Assembly: GCA_002794775.1 (NCBI GenBank)
Contig: NBAY01000002.1
Location: 1-64,000, forward strand
Origin: Porodaedalea pini
Taxonomy: Eukaryota; Basidiomycota; Agaricomycetes; Hymenochaetales; Hymenochaetaceae
Direction of reading: 5' to 3'
DNA: 64,000 nucleotides
The translations under genes were made by a program, and so were the position numbers. Below the pieces are notes generated by a model. It saw nothing but the letters and a program-made list of their open reading frames with translations, was not told where the DNA came from and did not search any database. Below, piece by piece: positions 44,601 through 59,733 of the stretch. Position 1 is the first letter of the stretch. Each line of letters begins with the position of its first letter.

Positions 44601-45122
44601 GTTTTCCTTGATGGGCGAAACATCAGCACAGACTCGCCGACAAAGAAACTCGCTGACAAATGGTATGGCCCCTTCGAAATTGTCGACAAGGTGGGAGCAA
44701 GCGCGTACAAGCTCAAGCTCCCAAAGCGATGGAAAAAGGTCCACCCGGTCTTCAACAAAGCACTGCTAAAGCCTGCCGTCGAACCGTCCTTCGAGAGCCA
44801 AACACAACCAGCACCACCGCCACCTAACATCATCAACAACGAGGAGGAGTATGAGATTGAGGAGGTCCTAGACTCGCGTCTGCACCGAGGGAAACTACAG
44901 TACCTTGTCAAGTGGGTCGGCTACAATGAACCTACTTGGCAGCCTGAGACGGACTTCGGCGAGAACGCAAAGGAGGCGATCGCTGAGTTCTACCTCAAAC
45001 ATCCCGGTGCACCTCGAAAACTCGACATCCCTCGTCAACGACTCCGTCCGCTCTTCGTCGACACCGAGCCTGACGACTGCGATCATGGTTGGTCGGGACG
45101 CCCAACCTTGAAGGGGGGGTAA
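41628..45122 (+). CDS. pol: Pol polyprotein of copy D
   Basis: 1164 uninterrupted codons, same length as in copy A; open upstream in the -1 frame of gag, so probably expressed as Gag-Pol. Protease DSG at ~44-46, reverse transcriptase YLDD at ~368-371, RNase H, integrase (HHCC, HDRGTQF, TERVNQE), GPF module (KWYGPFEIVDK) and chromodomain (YLVKWVGYNEPTWQPE). Compared with A it has changes at otherwise conserved places: KNNYPLP for KNKYPLP and NILIREGDEW for NIRIREGDEW in the reverse transcriptase, and WPLAVLN for RPLAVLN after the protease. It may be weakened despite the open frame. The stop TAA (45120-45122) abuts the LTR. Confidence 0.94.
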   Translation: MKESEEYEQLFMRGTGGRQLDLLLNVEHSVEGEVREVDAHALVDSGCTGSCIDVRFVERYGLETKRYIWPLAVLNADGTHNEAGLIEEYVDIELTIGHHKERIVLAVTSLASSNIFLGYDWLRRHNPEVDWKTGTLDFTRCPSECAIKRKQVEDLGKVKEEVEQMRRVSEMRMDKASWPAYLNDYADVFSEKGFEKLPEHRPWDHVIDLKPDFKPSDCKIYPLTPTEQQSLKDFLDENLKSGRIRRSISPMASPFFFIKKADKSLRPIQDYRKLNDGTIKNNYPLPLIDELVDKVKKAKYITKLDLRWGYYNILIREGDEWKAAFRTNMGLFEPTVMFFGLCNAPATFQAFVNHIFKDLIYANLIIVYLDDILILSETIEEHIDMSRRVLQILRENGLYLKPEKCEFDAKVVKYLGHIIGNGEIRADPAKTEAIANWPVPRNLKELQQFLGMGNWLRRFIKDYSKVVRPLTSLTGKKDWVWETEQQEAFEELRRRLCSPPVLAIANDEGPFRVEADSSNFALGGVLLQKQEGKWRVIAYRSEALEPAERNYEIYDKEMLAIVSALKEWRQYLLGAHHKIEIWSDHANLTYFRSVQKLSYRQARWRTELEEFDFHLEHKSGKTMGKADLLSRMAGYDQGKDDNNGVVFIKDKWLNRGVVRTSRDEVVERVGEAQRTQDKSERPTGMTEVDGLWRMKDKVYVPSSMKEAVLRECHDSVLAGHPGASKMVELVRRDFWWTSMFSDVRAYVRGCDCCQRTKALRASRSRPLHPNTVPEGPWEIVMVDFIGELPDSKGHNAICVFVDRFSKQMHAIPTTTKLSAEGMAQLYRDHIFRLHGLPKKIIHDRGTQFDASMMKELYKLLHIEGNPSTAYHPQTDGQTERVNQELEQYLRLFVNHRQSDWKDWLPLAEFAYNNREHSATKMSPFYANTGRHPLSFDTTRTSSANMSAEEFAKHIKETHRVAKDNLVKAADDMKRYHNRTAGISVEYKAGDKVFLDGRNISTDSPTKKLADKWYGPFEIVDKVGASAYKLKLPKRWKKVHPVFNKALLKPAVEPSFESQTQPAPPPPNIINNEEEYEIEEVLDSRLHRGKLQYLVKWVGYNEPTWQPETDFGENAKEAIAEFYLKHPGAPRKLDIPRQRLRPLFVDTEPDDCDHGWSGRPTLKGG
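45111..45122 (+). other. polypurine tract of copy D
   Basis: AAGGGGGGGTAA sits immediately before TGTTAG of the 3' LTR. It primes plus-strand DNA synthesis in LTR elements. Here it also encodes the last Lys-Gly-Gly and the stop of Pol. Confidence 0.85.
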
Positions 45123-45525
45123 TGTTAGAACCCGAACTTTCACCTTTTCCTTTATTTTCCCTTTTACCATTTCCTTTATTATATTCGTCCTTTTCATTAT
45201 ATTTACCCATCTTACACAATCATTCCCACACTGCCTTCATTCGTTCCATTCCCACTCGTTAGGTAATATAGTCTCACGGTCGTTGCTATATAAGGTCTCA
45301 GGAATCACATGAACTCCTTGTTCTGCTTTTCCTCTTACCTCCGCGACGACCTAGGTGAGACTCGTCCCCCTTGTATTAGTTTAGACTTGTGTTAATCCTC
45401 TTACCTCCGCGACGACCTAGCCTGAGTAAGCGTGTCCCAAGTCTACGCTCGAGTACAGCACGTCCCAGACGACAGTCAGCCGAGGCCTGCCCAGTTCGAG
45501 TCGTCTCCCGGACTCCCGCCTAACA
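45123..45525 (+). repeat. 3' LTR of copy D
   Basis: 403 bp, TGTTAG...CTAACA, with two direct repeats at 45331-45354 and 45397-45420. TATATAA and GTTCTGCTTTT are as in the other copies. Followed by TTGAC. Confidence 0.93.
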
Positions 45526-46099
45526 TTGACCTGAAGCATTTTAGATTTTGAACGCATCTCTGGGCTCATGCAAGACGTATACAAATGGCCCAGCTGTATT
45601 TTTGAGAGCATAAGAGTCATTTCTGTAAGTTATCATTCTGTCAACTATATGCATCTGTTTCTAACATCTTTTCAGCTTGTAGCTTTCCTAGACAATCCTC
45701 AGCATCCCAAAGCTTGTTATTGGTGAAATCAAGCAACTGATGAACAGCAGCAGTCTGCACTTCCAATGAAGTGAGTTTCATCTGGTATTCTTCTGCCTGA
45801 GCCCCTAACAGCTTGTTCTTACATCTCAGGCTTGAGATAACAGCTCCAAAGTGCTTGGCAGACCTCCAAGCAGCATAAAGGCCAGAAGAAGTGGAAGAAA
45901 GTTGATTCTGAGCTCTGTCAAGATGGCTGATGGTCAAAATATGTGAGTTTTGAATCAATTGAAGCTCCAGGTCTTTAGTACTGATGTCTTCCTGTAGGTG
46001 TTCAATTGTTGAGTGAAGGTCATTGATGAGTTTGGCTTGTGAGATAGTGAGGTTTTGATGTTCAGTGAGTTGCTGGTTTGTTTCCTTCAATTCAGCCAT
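45526..46099 (-). pseudogene. gene N, 5' piece (coiled-coil region)
   Basis: Minus-strand frame 46099-45641 starts at an ATG (MAELKETNQQLTEHQ) and is rich in Leu/Gln/Glu/Lys heptads (LINDLHSTIEHLQEDIS; LGAQAEEYQMKLTSLEVQ). It is a coiled coil that fits upstream of the DNA-interrupted core. A stop follows at 45641, then ~110 nt without a clean frame up to the copy D junction, where an intron or decay may lie. That this piece belongs to gene N rests on strand, position and continuity across the TTGAC duplication. Confidence 0.55.
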
Positions 46100-47148
46100 C
46101 AGGCCCTTGATTCATTCTGTGGCTGACTGGGTATATCTAGGTATTGAACCTGCTCTACACACACCACTACGTGTACTAGAATTGCTGTGAGTTACTTCTG
46201 TGCTAGGAGGTGAACATCAATTCTGGCAGGCTTTCTGCAGCACCACCACCCACTGCTGGGCTGCTAATTTTGACATCTATGGATTAAAAATTGCATGGTA
46301 AGTAGTCTATATGCATTTTAATACTGTATAATCATAATAGTATGCTTATTCTGCAGTCCATTGGCTTGTGTTGCAGAGCTGAAATGAGACGACACAACAA
46401 TGTGATGCCTATATGCTATCATGTGAGTGCTATTTTCTATCTTTTGGCCCCTTGTCTTTCAGAATCCATCAACAATACATCATCTCAAAAGTCATTATTT
46501 TTTCTATTGCAATATATTTCTTTCATGATAAACATGAATTGTCCATAAGGAATTTTTCTAAAAACTTTATTCACTGAGAAACAAGTGATTCTCCTAGCAA
46601 GTTAACTATATCTTGATTAATTTTTCACTTATTAAAAATCCGTCTTGGACAATTCAAGATATATTCCAAATATATTATTTACAGCTTTTTACTTGTTTAT
46701 TTTTGAGCTGAGGAAGGAGGAAGCGTAGCTACAGAAATGAAGGAAAACTTTCAACACAAATTGACACACAGCATGATGTGCCAGGGGCCATGGGAATGCA
46801 CACCTTTAACTTGAGCAATGCCGACCCCCACTACTTGTCTATCATATACACACCTTATACAGGTACACATGGAAGTGATAGCAACATGTAATTACATTTC
46901 TGCATTACTGCCCTTTGCAGAAGTATTGTCACACATGATTTCACTGATTTTTGTGCCATGAGAGCCTCAAAACACAAACATTTTCATATCTCAACCAAAA
47001 GTTGACATTTTTGTGTCATCTAAGTTGCTAAATTCATTTGTTTATCTCATCTTTCATATTTCAACAAGAGTGATAAGAAATAGTCAAAATTGGAGTCCAA
47101 AACAGCAAAAATGCTGTTTTTGAACCCATTTCCCTTGTTCATTTTTTC
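46100..47148. other. AT-rich, no gene seen
   Basis: Low-complexity AT-rich DNA with short chance frames. It may hold the promoter or earlier exons of gene N, and the sequence that truncated the cupin gene fragment at its right edge. Confidence 0.4.
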
Positions 47149-47304
47149 CTGCACTGCCTCATCACGGAGGTCGTCGTCCCTGGATTCCATTGGGAGGACC
47201 ACCAGTTCCTGACGCACGAGAAACTCGAGACGCTATTTGACGGCGCGCCGGACAAGGGGGAGAAGATCAAGATGTTTGTGGCACATGTCAAGAAGTCCGA
47301 ATAG
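47149..47304 (+). pseudogene. 3' fragment of a cupin-fold (DUF985-like) protein gene
   Basis: 52 codons ending in TAG at 47302-47304: ITEVVVPGFHWEDHQFLTHE, KLETLFDGAPDKGEKIK, then a Lys-rich end. VVPGFHWEDHQFL is the C-terminal signature of the Cupin_5/DUF985 family. GC content jumps sharply at its left edge, and nothing upstream continues the domain. It looks like a gene relic cut off by the AT-rich block. Confidence 0.6.
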
Positions 47305-48651
47305 GGGTCCAAATGTTTGATTTGCATCGCAGGACATAGTTCAGAACGGTGCTTTTATGTGTGCATTATTTCCAAAATTTGAAAGTGAATCAATGTTGAC
47401 GCGGTTGGCTGGCGCTTGAGACATAGGATGTTGATGCATCCATGCGTCCATCTTTTCGATGCGAAGAGTAGGGGCATTGTACAGAGTGCACACACGACCA
47501 TCTTAAGCGCTAAATGTCAGCCAGTATGCGGGTAGAATTTCCATAACACCGAATATCCAGATATAGAAGTAATCGTGATTGCTAGATCGCTTCATTCACA
47601 AAAACAGCATGAATTGCAGCATGGGTGTAAGACGACCTGGAAATCTAGAAACTCAATCTGCATCTTCCGATGCCGCTGGAAACAGAGTTCGACAAACATC
47701 AGCGCCTCCACCTACATTCTCGATCATCTCAAGTGTTACTGGTTGAAGCGCGTTTGAGTCGCATGTGATGTCGCGGAAGTGGCATCGTCCTAGCTGTCAT
47801 ATCGTTCTGATGCAGACGCTCCGCAGGTATTCGCATCGAGTAGTAAAGGAAGATGTGCACTTGGCGGTATGATCTCGTTCTAAGTTCGGAGTACGTGTCC
47901 TCTGACCAACAGACAGAGGCGCTTGAACTTGAGCATCTTTTACGACAGGAGAACACATCTCTGCTTCTCCACTAGCGTTTGCAGAACATCACGCGGGAAC
48001 AGCTGCTGCAGAACCTTCAGTCGAGCTTCGCCTTCGAGAGAACGGTACCGAGAGCATCCATTCTTCATCTTGTGATGATCATGAACGAGCCATCATTGAT
48101 TCCCTAGGACTGATGGGGCTGTGCCCTTGGAGCTAAGGCGGGGCTAGGGTCGAGGCGCTTCTTCTTCTGTTTCAACACAGAGATTGAGCGTCGGGTGGAT
48201 GAGGATAGACACGAATACGATCCAGTGAGATGTGTCAAGTCAACTTTGTCTTGAAGCTGTGTTGGAAGCCCATTGGCTTATATCATGTGTCCTCGATTCA
48301 CACAGCGAGTAGCTTGAAGGAGCGTGCGTGGAGGAGCTTTTTCAAAGCTTGATAGACTGACTGGATCTCTAAAAGAGTACGATTAAAAAACCACGTCATC
48401 AGATTAACTCCAGTGCAAGTTTCCAAGGCTTCGCTTGCAAGCATCGAGGAGGTTTGGGTTAAAAAATGAAATGAAGGGAAAAGAAAAGATTGCGTCATGT
48501 GTTGTTTGCTTGTATTTGGTGTGCTCGCGCCGAAATCTTCTTCCGCTTCGTCGAGTGCGCTGCCATGCTGAGGAGCGGCTGAGATAGGCCCCGCTTGAAT
48601 GGCTAAATTCTAACTAAAGTGTCTCTTCACCTACATCCTATATCTCAGATA
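47305..48651. other. intergenic, no gene seen
   Basis: Only short overlapping open frames on both strands, none with recognisable features. The right part must hold the TEL2 promoter. Confidence 0.5.
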
Positions 48652-51600
48652 ATGTCTGCAGAGTATAGCGATCTTGCCCTTGCTCAGATCCGGGAGACAA
48701 TTGCTCATCTTCAAGCACCCATATCGGAACTGTCTGACCTCTTGTCTTTGCTCTCCGCCCCTCTGGAGACCATCGGACTCTTACCACCAGCATTTAGACG
48801 ATACAACACTGGTGGCTTTTCTCCTGGTGCAAAAGAATCCTTTCAGATCGGCAAACACATCCCTCCCATACAATCTGCAATACTCGAAATAATTGCGCCG
48901 ACTTGGGAATCGGCTCTTCGAGGACAGGGTTATGACCACATCCTCTATCAATACTTTTCTCCCGACTCATTCTTCTCGTCGACACAGGCCGCTGGCGACG
49001 TCGCACTTTGCGCGTATACGGCACTTTCATCGTCACCCCTTCACCAATTCTCCATCGAGGTTCTTCAACGATTAACGAGTCACTATCCAATAGATCGCCT
49101 CCATTCGACCATTTATTCCAAAACATCCTCTGTTGCATCCCATAAAAAGGCCAGCGCCTGGGAGGATGCAGTGCGGAGCATTGTTTCCGTTCCGTCAAAA
49201 GTCGCCAATAAAGGCGACGCGCTCGATGTACCACAGGAACTACACCACCGCGAGTACTACGGTTCACTATGCTCTCGGCTCGAAATCCTCGTTTCGTCAT
49301 TCCCTAGGAAGCCAGACTCCGGTAAGCTGTCCGCTTTTCTTAACTACTTTATATAACTAACTCTCTGCAGAGATTGTTTCATCCTTGGCTTTCCTTGTGA
49401 CGAAATTGATAAATATCGGATTGTTTCCGAATACATTATCGCTCCCACCATCGCAGGCAAGCTTTCTTTCCACCACACTCTCCATTGTCAGGACACGCAT
49501 CGCTTCTCTTTTAAGCGGACCCCAAGAGACGTACATAAACTTATGGAGAGATGTATTTGCAGCTCTGCCCCCTAGCCTGTTCTCCAAGGTCCTGGCTTCC
49601 TTCTTTACGCATCTTACTGAACTTCCTGATGATTCCGACACATCCGACGAGGCTAGAGGCCTTGTGAAAAGAGAAGCTGTACTCCTCTCTAGGATTCTCG
49701 GCATTTTGGAAGGCGAAGAAGATGAGAAATGGCTTTCTGTCTCGTCGGCTCTTCTTACCAGGACGTGGGACACCGCTAAGGCAAGAATTCTGGTCTGCTG
49801 GGCGTCAATAAGCGATGAAGAAGGTAGGAGAACCCCAGATCTCTTTTCAGCACAGTCGCTGACTGGGATTGACAGCTGTTCCGCCGCATGCGAAGGAGAC
49901 GCTCATAGCTCAAATAATGGAGATATGGTCATCGGAAGAGCATATCAAGCATTCGCTTCTCTCTCATCACCAATGTACGTTGGCCATGCCATCTTATATA
50001 CAACACTAAGTCTCAGGCCCACCACGACCTCAGATCTCACAACTGCTCTTCTCCTCGCCATACACGCGTTGCCTGCCTCTCATTCATCATTACAGTCACT
50101 CGCCTTCTCTCCCGCCTTTATCGAGGCGATTAGCCAATACATATCCCACCTTGATCCGGCGGTGCGACGTTGTGGAATGCTTGCTGCGGAACTTGTCGCA
50201 CAACGTACAAAGAAAAAGCTTGACTTTGAGCAGTGGAAAGGTAATGGCCAGGGTCGCGAATGGGCGCGTGCTGTCCGATGCCTTGTGGCCAAGCGCGATG
50301 TGGATTCTGAAGAAGCTGCTGCCGATGTCCTGAGGCTCGAGACAGTGGATGGAGAAGGTGGATATACTGAGAAATCAGGGGGCCATTCTGCTTCCGCTGC
50401 CCCTTCCCGGGTTCAACTACCTGAAACAGAGTACGACTCGGATGACTCTCTCGAAGGCTACGCTTCCTCACCGGCGTCTTCCCGCGCCCCGTCGCCCACG
50501 CCTTCAGAGCTCGATGAACTCGAGAAAGATCCGACGATTCACATGGGACAAAAGAAGATACAGCGCCCTGTGTATCTAGTTGATCTTGGCCTTTTGATCA
50601 CGGGAAACAAGAAGCCAGACGACCCTCAGAATGCCGACAGGATCGAGATGGCGCTCAATTGGGCGGAGGAGCTGATTCGGAAGAAGAAAGGGTTTGGGTT
50701 TGAGCTCGGTTCGTCCTCACTTGGTACTCGATAGTGCAATTGACTTATTTTTGGGCAGAGGAGAACGCCGTGAATCTAGTTTACGCGCTGGTTGGCCTAC
50801 AGAATAACTATGAGCTGGATGGTTTCGAGCAGAAGCGACAGGATGCAGTGAGTGCGCTCGTGGCATGTTCTCCAAGGAAAGCTTCTCCGTAAGGATCTCT
50901 CCCGTTTTGATAAGAATATGCTAGTTGAACTCGGCGTAGGACTATTATAGATGAATTCTTCAAAAATCAATATTCGACGGACCAACGGTTCGTCATGCTG
51001 AACGCTCTAGCCCTTGGTGCCCGCGAGCTTGCATCCCTATCAATTCCACTGTCTAATGTCTCAGTGGACCGGACCGCCTTTCCAAGCAAGCAACTTCCAG
51101 CTGCTCTTCACAGGAAGTACATCGCATATGATGAACTTGGGAGTGGCACTCAGGTCCGACATATCTTAGACGACATCAGTCGCGCGGCAATTGAAAGCGG
51201 GAAAAATGCAGCGGAGGCAAGCTCCGCCCCGATCGTCCGCGAGCGCCAGCTGCGCATTAAGCATCCTACTCGTATCACTGAAGTCAGACCTGAGGCAACA
51301 TACGTGCCCAAAGAAAGCACCTTCTCAGAACTCGCTGCAGAATACTTTATTGGCCCACTCATTGGCAAGTTTTGGCTCTTCCTGCGCGACGAGCAGGCGC
51401 GAGAGGCGCGCACTGCACACCGCACGACGGCATACCGCGGGACGGGAACGGGCCTTATTCTCAGCCCGCTTGTCCTCGCGCATTTTCTCGGCACGCTCGC
51501 TGTTCTCATGCATGCCGCACGACACTCGCCGGCGTTCCTAGCCATTCTTGCACCAGATGCACTGGAGATTGCAGTGACTCTCGGCACTCGTCCGATGTCG

Positions 51601-51906
51601 GGCGCAGAGGAGGATAAGGAGCGTGAGGCGGCCGTGCTATCTGCAGGATTGGAGTTATCTCTGGTCGTATTGGATGGGTGTCTTGAGCTTGACGGTGGGA
51701 GGTCACTCTGCTTAGAGCATTCGGGACTTCTACTCGGGACGGGCGAGTGGGCTGGCGAGGTGTTGAATGCGCTGGAGCGGGGTGTCCGAGTGCAAGGAGG
51801 TGGAGGGACTCACGAGTTGAGACTTCGACGATCAGCTGCGGGTGTCGTGCTGAAGGTGGACGAACTCAGTTCACGCTGGAGGCAGTCGATGATATCAACT
51901 TATTGA
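48652..51906 (+). CDS. TEL2: telomere length regulation protein TEL2 homologue
   Basis: Tel2 is the scaffold of the TTT complex, which with Hsp90 matures PI3K-like kinases (ATM, ATR, TOR). Four exons (48652-49321, 49371-50708, 50759-50888, 50940-51906) join in frame. The start is the ATG at 48652, with an in-frame GTG upstream that is not needed. The protein is an all-helical HEAT-type repeat. An acidic low-complexity linker (ETEYDSDDSLEGY) precedes the conserved TELO2 C-terminal domain, with RPVYLVDLGLLI, KKPDDPQNADRIEMALNWAE and LIRKKKGFGFELEENAVNLV, and ENAVNLVYALVGLQNNYELD after the third exon joins. Later FFKNQYSTDQRFVMLNAL and AAEYFIGPLIGKFWLF match the family. Length ~1030 residues is usual. 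No defect seen. Confidence 0.88.
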
Positions 51907-52157
51907 AGCAGAGTTTGTGTTGCAGTAATATAGTCGTAGCGTCTTGTCACTCTTGTGTCCACTTTTCATGTGTATGTGTCTGTGGGAATATAGCTACAAA
52001 TTTGAACTACAACCACTTCGAGAGCGGCGCATTCGCGTTTGTGGCAACTCTCGCCTTGACCATCATCTCAACGCGTAAACCATGAGCGTAAGTCGCACAC
52101 ACTGCACGCGTCGATTCCTAGCTCAAGCCAAACTAGCATCTTGCAACGCCTCAACCA

Positions 52158-56487
<4,330 letters not shown>

Positions 56488-56623
56488 GTTTTTGTGCCTT
56501 GTCTTGCCTTTCACTTCTATAGACCTACCTTCAATCTCTTCGTTCTTCCTAGCTCCCTTGCGAAAAGCATTAACTTTATATAGCATTAGTGTACAGTCCA
56601 TTCAGTTCTTGTTCCTGCTTTAA

Positions 56624-58035
56624 CTATAGCACTTTCGAATCGACTAGTTTGCTGCCTGCATCCTGCCAGCTACCCGCCATTGGCCTGAGCTCTATCTCCG
56701 CAGTAGGAACGGGCATAACGGGTTTGAGTTCGCCCGACGTGAACTCATGCTGGCGTTTTTCCAGGTCTGAGAGGCAGAGACGTTCAGTCGAGTCGAGATT
56801 GAAGAGCACGAGAAAGACTCACCGTGCGCCCACATTGCTGCGCCGACGCGGTTGGAGACGGAGAAGACTAAACCAACGATAGGGAGGCTTTCTAATAGGG
56901 AAGCAGCGAAACCGAAAGCTGATAGACGATAAGTTGGTATGTCCGACTTTGCTGAGATGGTCTGATAGCGTACAATGATAATTCCATTTGCGCTCTTCCA
57001 TGAAGACAGCGATTTGGTCCTTCGTCATCTTCTTCGCTTCAAAATACTGCAAGCGTAGTTAGGAAGGGATAATGATACAACGCAAGTGACAATACTCACT
57101 CGATTATGCAGATAGCGCGCGGTACCAACCGCTTTCAGATATGCACCGACCGCGATGCCAATGAAAGGGTAGAAGTTCAGCGGAAGGAGAACCACTATGA
57201 AGCAAACAAGCGACGATCTTCTGAGCTTCACTTTCATACATCCTCTCAACATGGTCTCTCACCCCTTCGAATGAAGAATCTCCCAACGAAACCGCCAGCC
57301 CATTTTTCCCACCCTCCGCCCTTCCGAGGCTGTGGAGGCACGGCGAACTCCTCGACGTAGGGTCTCCAGAATTCCGGGCCCTTGCCACGCGAGCGCACGG
57401 TGTGGTCCCATGCCCTGTCCCGAGCGATGCGAATGTTCTTCGAGAGGAAGAAGCGAAGGATGACGGTAATCTGATTCGAGAGAAAAAGGAGGGTTGCGTC
57501 TGAGGAAAGTTGGGATATGAGTAATGAGCGTGAGTGAGCGAGTGAATTTGGGTAGCGAATAGGACACGACAGCGTACAGGTAGTGATGCTGAATGGCAGC
57601 TGATACCCGAAGAGTTTATCATGCGAGAGACCTGTAACCCGTGGAGAGCTAAACAGTTCAGAATAGAACCATCAATTCGATGGACAAGGACTGCTTAGCA
57701 CCCTCACTTTCTCAGAAATATCTCGACAAATTTGCGCTGAATGTTGAACGAGACTGCCGCCTGGCATCCACGCAGATATCTCAGCAACGACTTTCCCCTG
57801 CGATAGTCAAAGTGGGAGCAGCACACACCCAGCCTATTCCAACGATCATCCCACGCAGGGCACCATGCTTGCACTTCTGCCACGTCGGGACGTAGAGGTT
57901 CTTGTCTGTGAACAGCCTGTAGACGCCAACGAGGACGTAGAGAGGCGGGAAGGCGAGACGTTCGGCGCGGTTGGCACGCGATCGCTCAGCGGTGGCAAGG
58001 CTGCTAGCTGAGTCGCTTTGCAAAGCGGTTGACAT
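56624..58035 (-). CDS. RRT8/EI24-like multi-pass membrane protein
   Basis: Minus-strand multi-exon gene of the fungal RRT8 (outer spore wall/lipid-droplet) type. Likely start ATG 58035 (MSTALQSDSASSLATAERSR). Exon 1 ends LYVLVGVYRLFTDKNLYVP and GALRGMIVGIGW. Later exons give GKVVAEISAWMPGGSLV, SPRVTGLSHDKLFGYQLPF, LFLSNQITVILRFFLSKNIR, WDHTVRSRGKGPEFWRPYVE, VCFIVVLLPLNFYPFIGIAV, YFEAKKMTKDQIAVFMEER, FGFAASLLESLPIVGLVFSV and AAMWAHDLEKRQHEF, ending at 56624. Hydrophobic runs indicate several membrane segments. All junctions are good GT-AG except one near 57200-57275, where the frames before (GRFFIRR) and after (LRRSSLVCFIV) do not join cleanly; a sequence error or a real frameshift is possible. 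Confidence 0.75.
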
Positions 58036-59070
58036 GGACGGAAACGGTGAGACACGCGCCATCAAGCTGCGCCCGTCGTCTGCCGAAGAGCTCACGCGAC
58101 GATCACGAGATGGACGCGTCGACTTCTCTTCACGTGCGCCCCCAGAAACAATGATTAGCAGAAAACTGCCCAAGAGAGTATCATGTTCGGCACTATTACC
58201 AGGCTCAGCTTGCCAGCAGCTCATGGACGCTCCTCAGAGCGTCTTTTCTCCCACCAACTTGGATACTAACCTGATGATCTGCTCTGACATAGATGGTTAC
58301 TGCAGATTATGAGATCTTCTAGGCAAATCCGTACCTAGACCGCAAGCCGTTGCTCATTATAAAATTAGCTAGACTAAATGAAAGAAAGGGAAGGAATAGT
58401 AACACCTAGTCTTGCAACGAGTAGGGCAACCTATTAGAGAGCACAATCAGAATGGTGGTAAGCTTAGATTTTATTTGCACTGTTCACCACTGCCAGTGCG
58501 ACAAATTTGAAGACCTGGCTCACTTGAATAGATTATCAATACGAAGAATAGGAGCAGCAAGAGAGCTAGACCCAAAGTTCCATAAGCGCCAACAGAAGAA
58601 ACTGGTCCAGAGTAGACAAGAAGTCCTAGTTAGTGCGAGCCATCTTAGACTAAAGCCATGAGCATGCCGCACCTCTGAACAATGAGAGTGATGAATGCCA
58701 GTCATGCTTGAGCAGAAGTCCATTTTCAGACGTTCTACAAATTTACAGGATAGTTACAGTGATCCCAACAGAAACGTGTTGCCAGAAAGTTATCGAGGCC
58801 GTGTTAAATATCATTAAATATCAACACTCACTGCCAGTGCCCTACATAATTTCCCTATCAGATAATCTATTATTATGAAGTTAATATGAAGAAGATTTAC
58901 GGCTATAAATGTTATACAAACTCTGCTCATCTCCGAAACCGAGAGTGAGGTACTGGTAGAGAGAGATCATTACACAGGACATTGCAATAAGCAGATTAGC
59001 CATCGAGCTGTCCAAATTGTGCTTCTCTACTAGCCATAAGCTCAGAATCTGATAGTATAACCCTCAGATT
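58036..59070. other. no confident gene
   Basis: Short open frames only. A plus-strand frame at 58452-58661 (basic, 69 codons) has no recognisable content. The right half becomes AT-rich. Confidence 0.45.
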
Positions 59071-59259
59071 TCAGTATAGAGTAAAGTTATGTAGATCATG
59101 AATCTTTCTCATTATAAAGCCGAGGATTTTCAAGTCATCCTTGGGTTTGCCACGGAAGTGCAGGTACGCCTGTAAAAGGATCATACCCATCAATGAAGCT
59201 GCAAGCCGCGACGCGGCAAGAAGTGATCCAACTGTCAGGCCTGATGTCGGCGTGCTCAT
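59071..59259 (-). pseudogene. N-terminal fragment resembling a DUF6534-type membrane protein
   Basis: From the ATG at 59259: MSTPTSGLTVGSLLAASRLA, SLMGMILLQAYLHFRGKPKD, then DLKILGF and divergence to a stop at 59071. Short N-terminus, first membrane helix and the YxxFRxxxxDxxxLK-like turn resemble the start of DUF6534 seven-helix proteins common in agaricomycetes. No further helices follow downstream, so it looks truncated. The region 59260-59733 holds no other gene. Confidence 0.4.
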
Positions 59260-59733
59260 GTTGGACTTCGAGGCAGTCAACAAGCTAGAGGGAGAGAAAA
59301 AGATACAGGCACTTTCGGAATGTCCCAGTCCTTATATCACCGCAATGCTGGATTGCCTCGCTTGGCACATCAGCTGAGCTTAGCGTGCAGTTAACGACCG
59401 TCTAGACAGAAGGCGCATCGGGAAGTTCCGGAGGAGTTCGAGCACCATGGCTATGAGTGCAACAGCACGCGCAGATGCCTTCAAGAGGTTCAATGCAGGA
59501 AGAAAGGCTAAATTCCAGGTCATTCATGATTCGGATTTCCGAGAGAATCAGTTTTAGGGACAGATGGAAGTGATGGAATATTCAGTGAGCGATGCAGAAA
59601 GATTGACAGACGACTGAGGGTGAGAACTGATTCCAGTAGCAGCCTTAAGACAAAATCTATGGGTGCACTTTGTGCGAGGCAAGCATGTGTCGAGAGATAA
59701 GTATGAGTTGGTTTAATTTGAGGCGGAGTTGAA

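Larger units (their letters stand above)
39364..45525 (+). mobile_element. Ty3/gypsy copy D, complete, youngest-looking copy
   Basis: 6.16 kb with both LTRs, perfect duplicates TTGAC (39359-39363 and 45526-45530), and open gag and pol. Inserted in gene N. The two LTRs differ by six CpG-type transitions plus a 66-bp deletion in the 5' LTR. It carries all the recognisable signals of the family: self-complementary primer site, slippery heptamer, polypurine tract and chromodomain. Confidence 0.96.

Noticed and set aside
48619..48651. Upstream GTG start for TEL2
   Set aside because: An ATG in the same frame at 48652 is a normal start and the extra 11 residues are not needed.
57104..57622. 172-codon minus-strand frame as a protein
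   Set aside because: It mixes frames; the RRT8-like protein is encoded in other frames of the same strand with introns.
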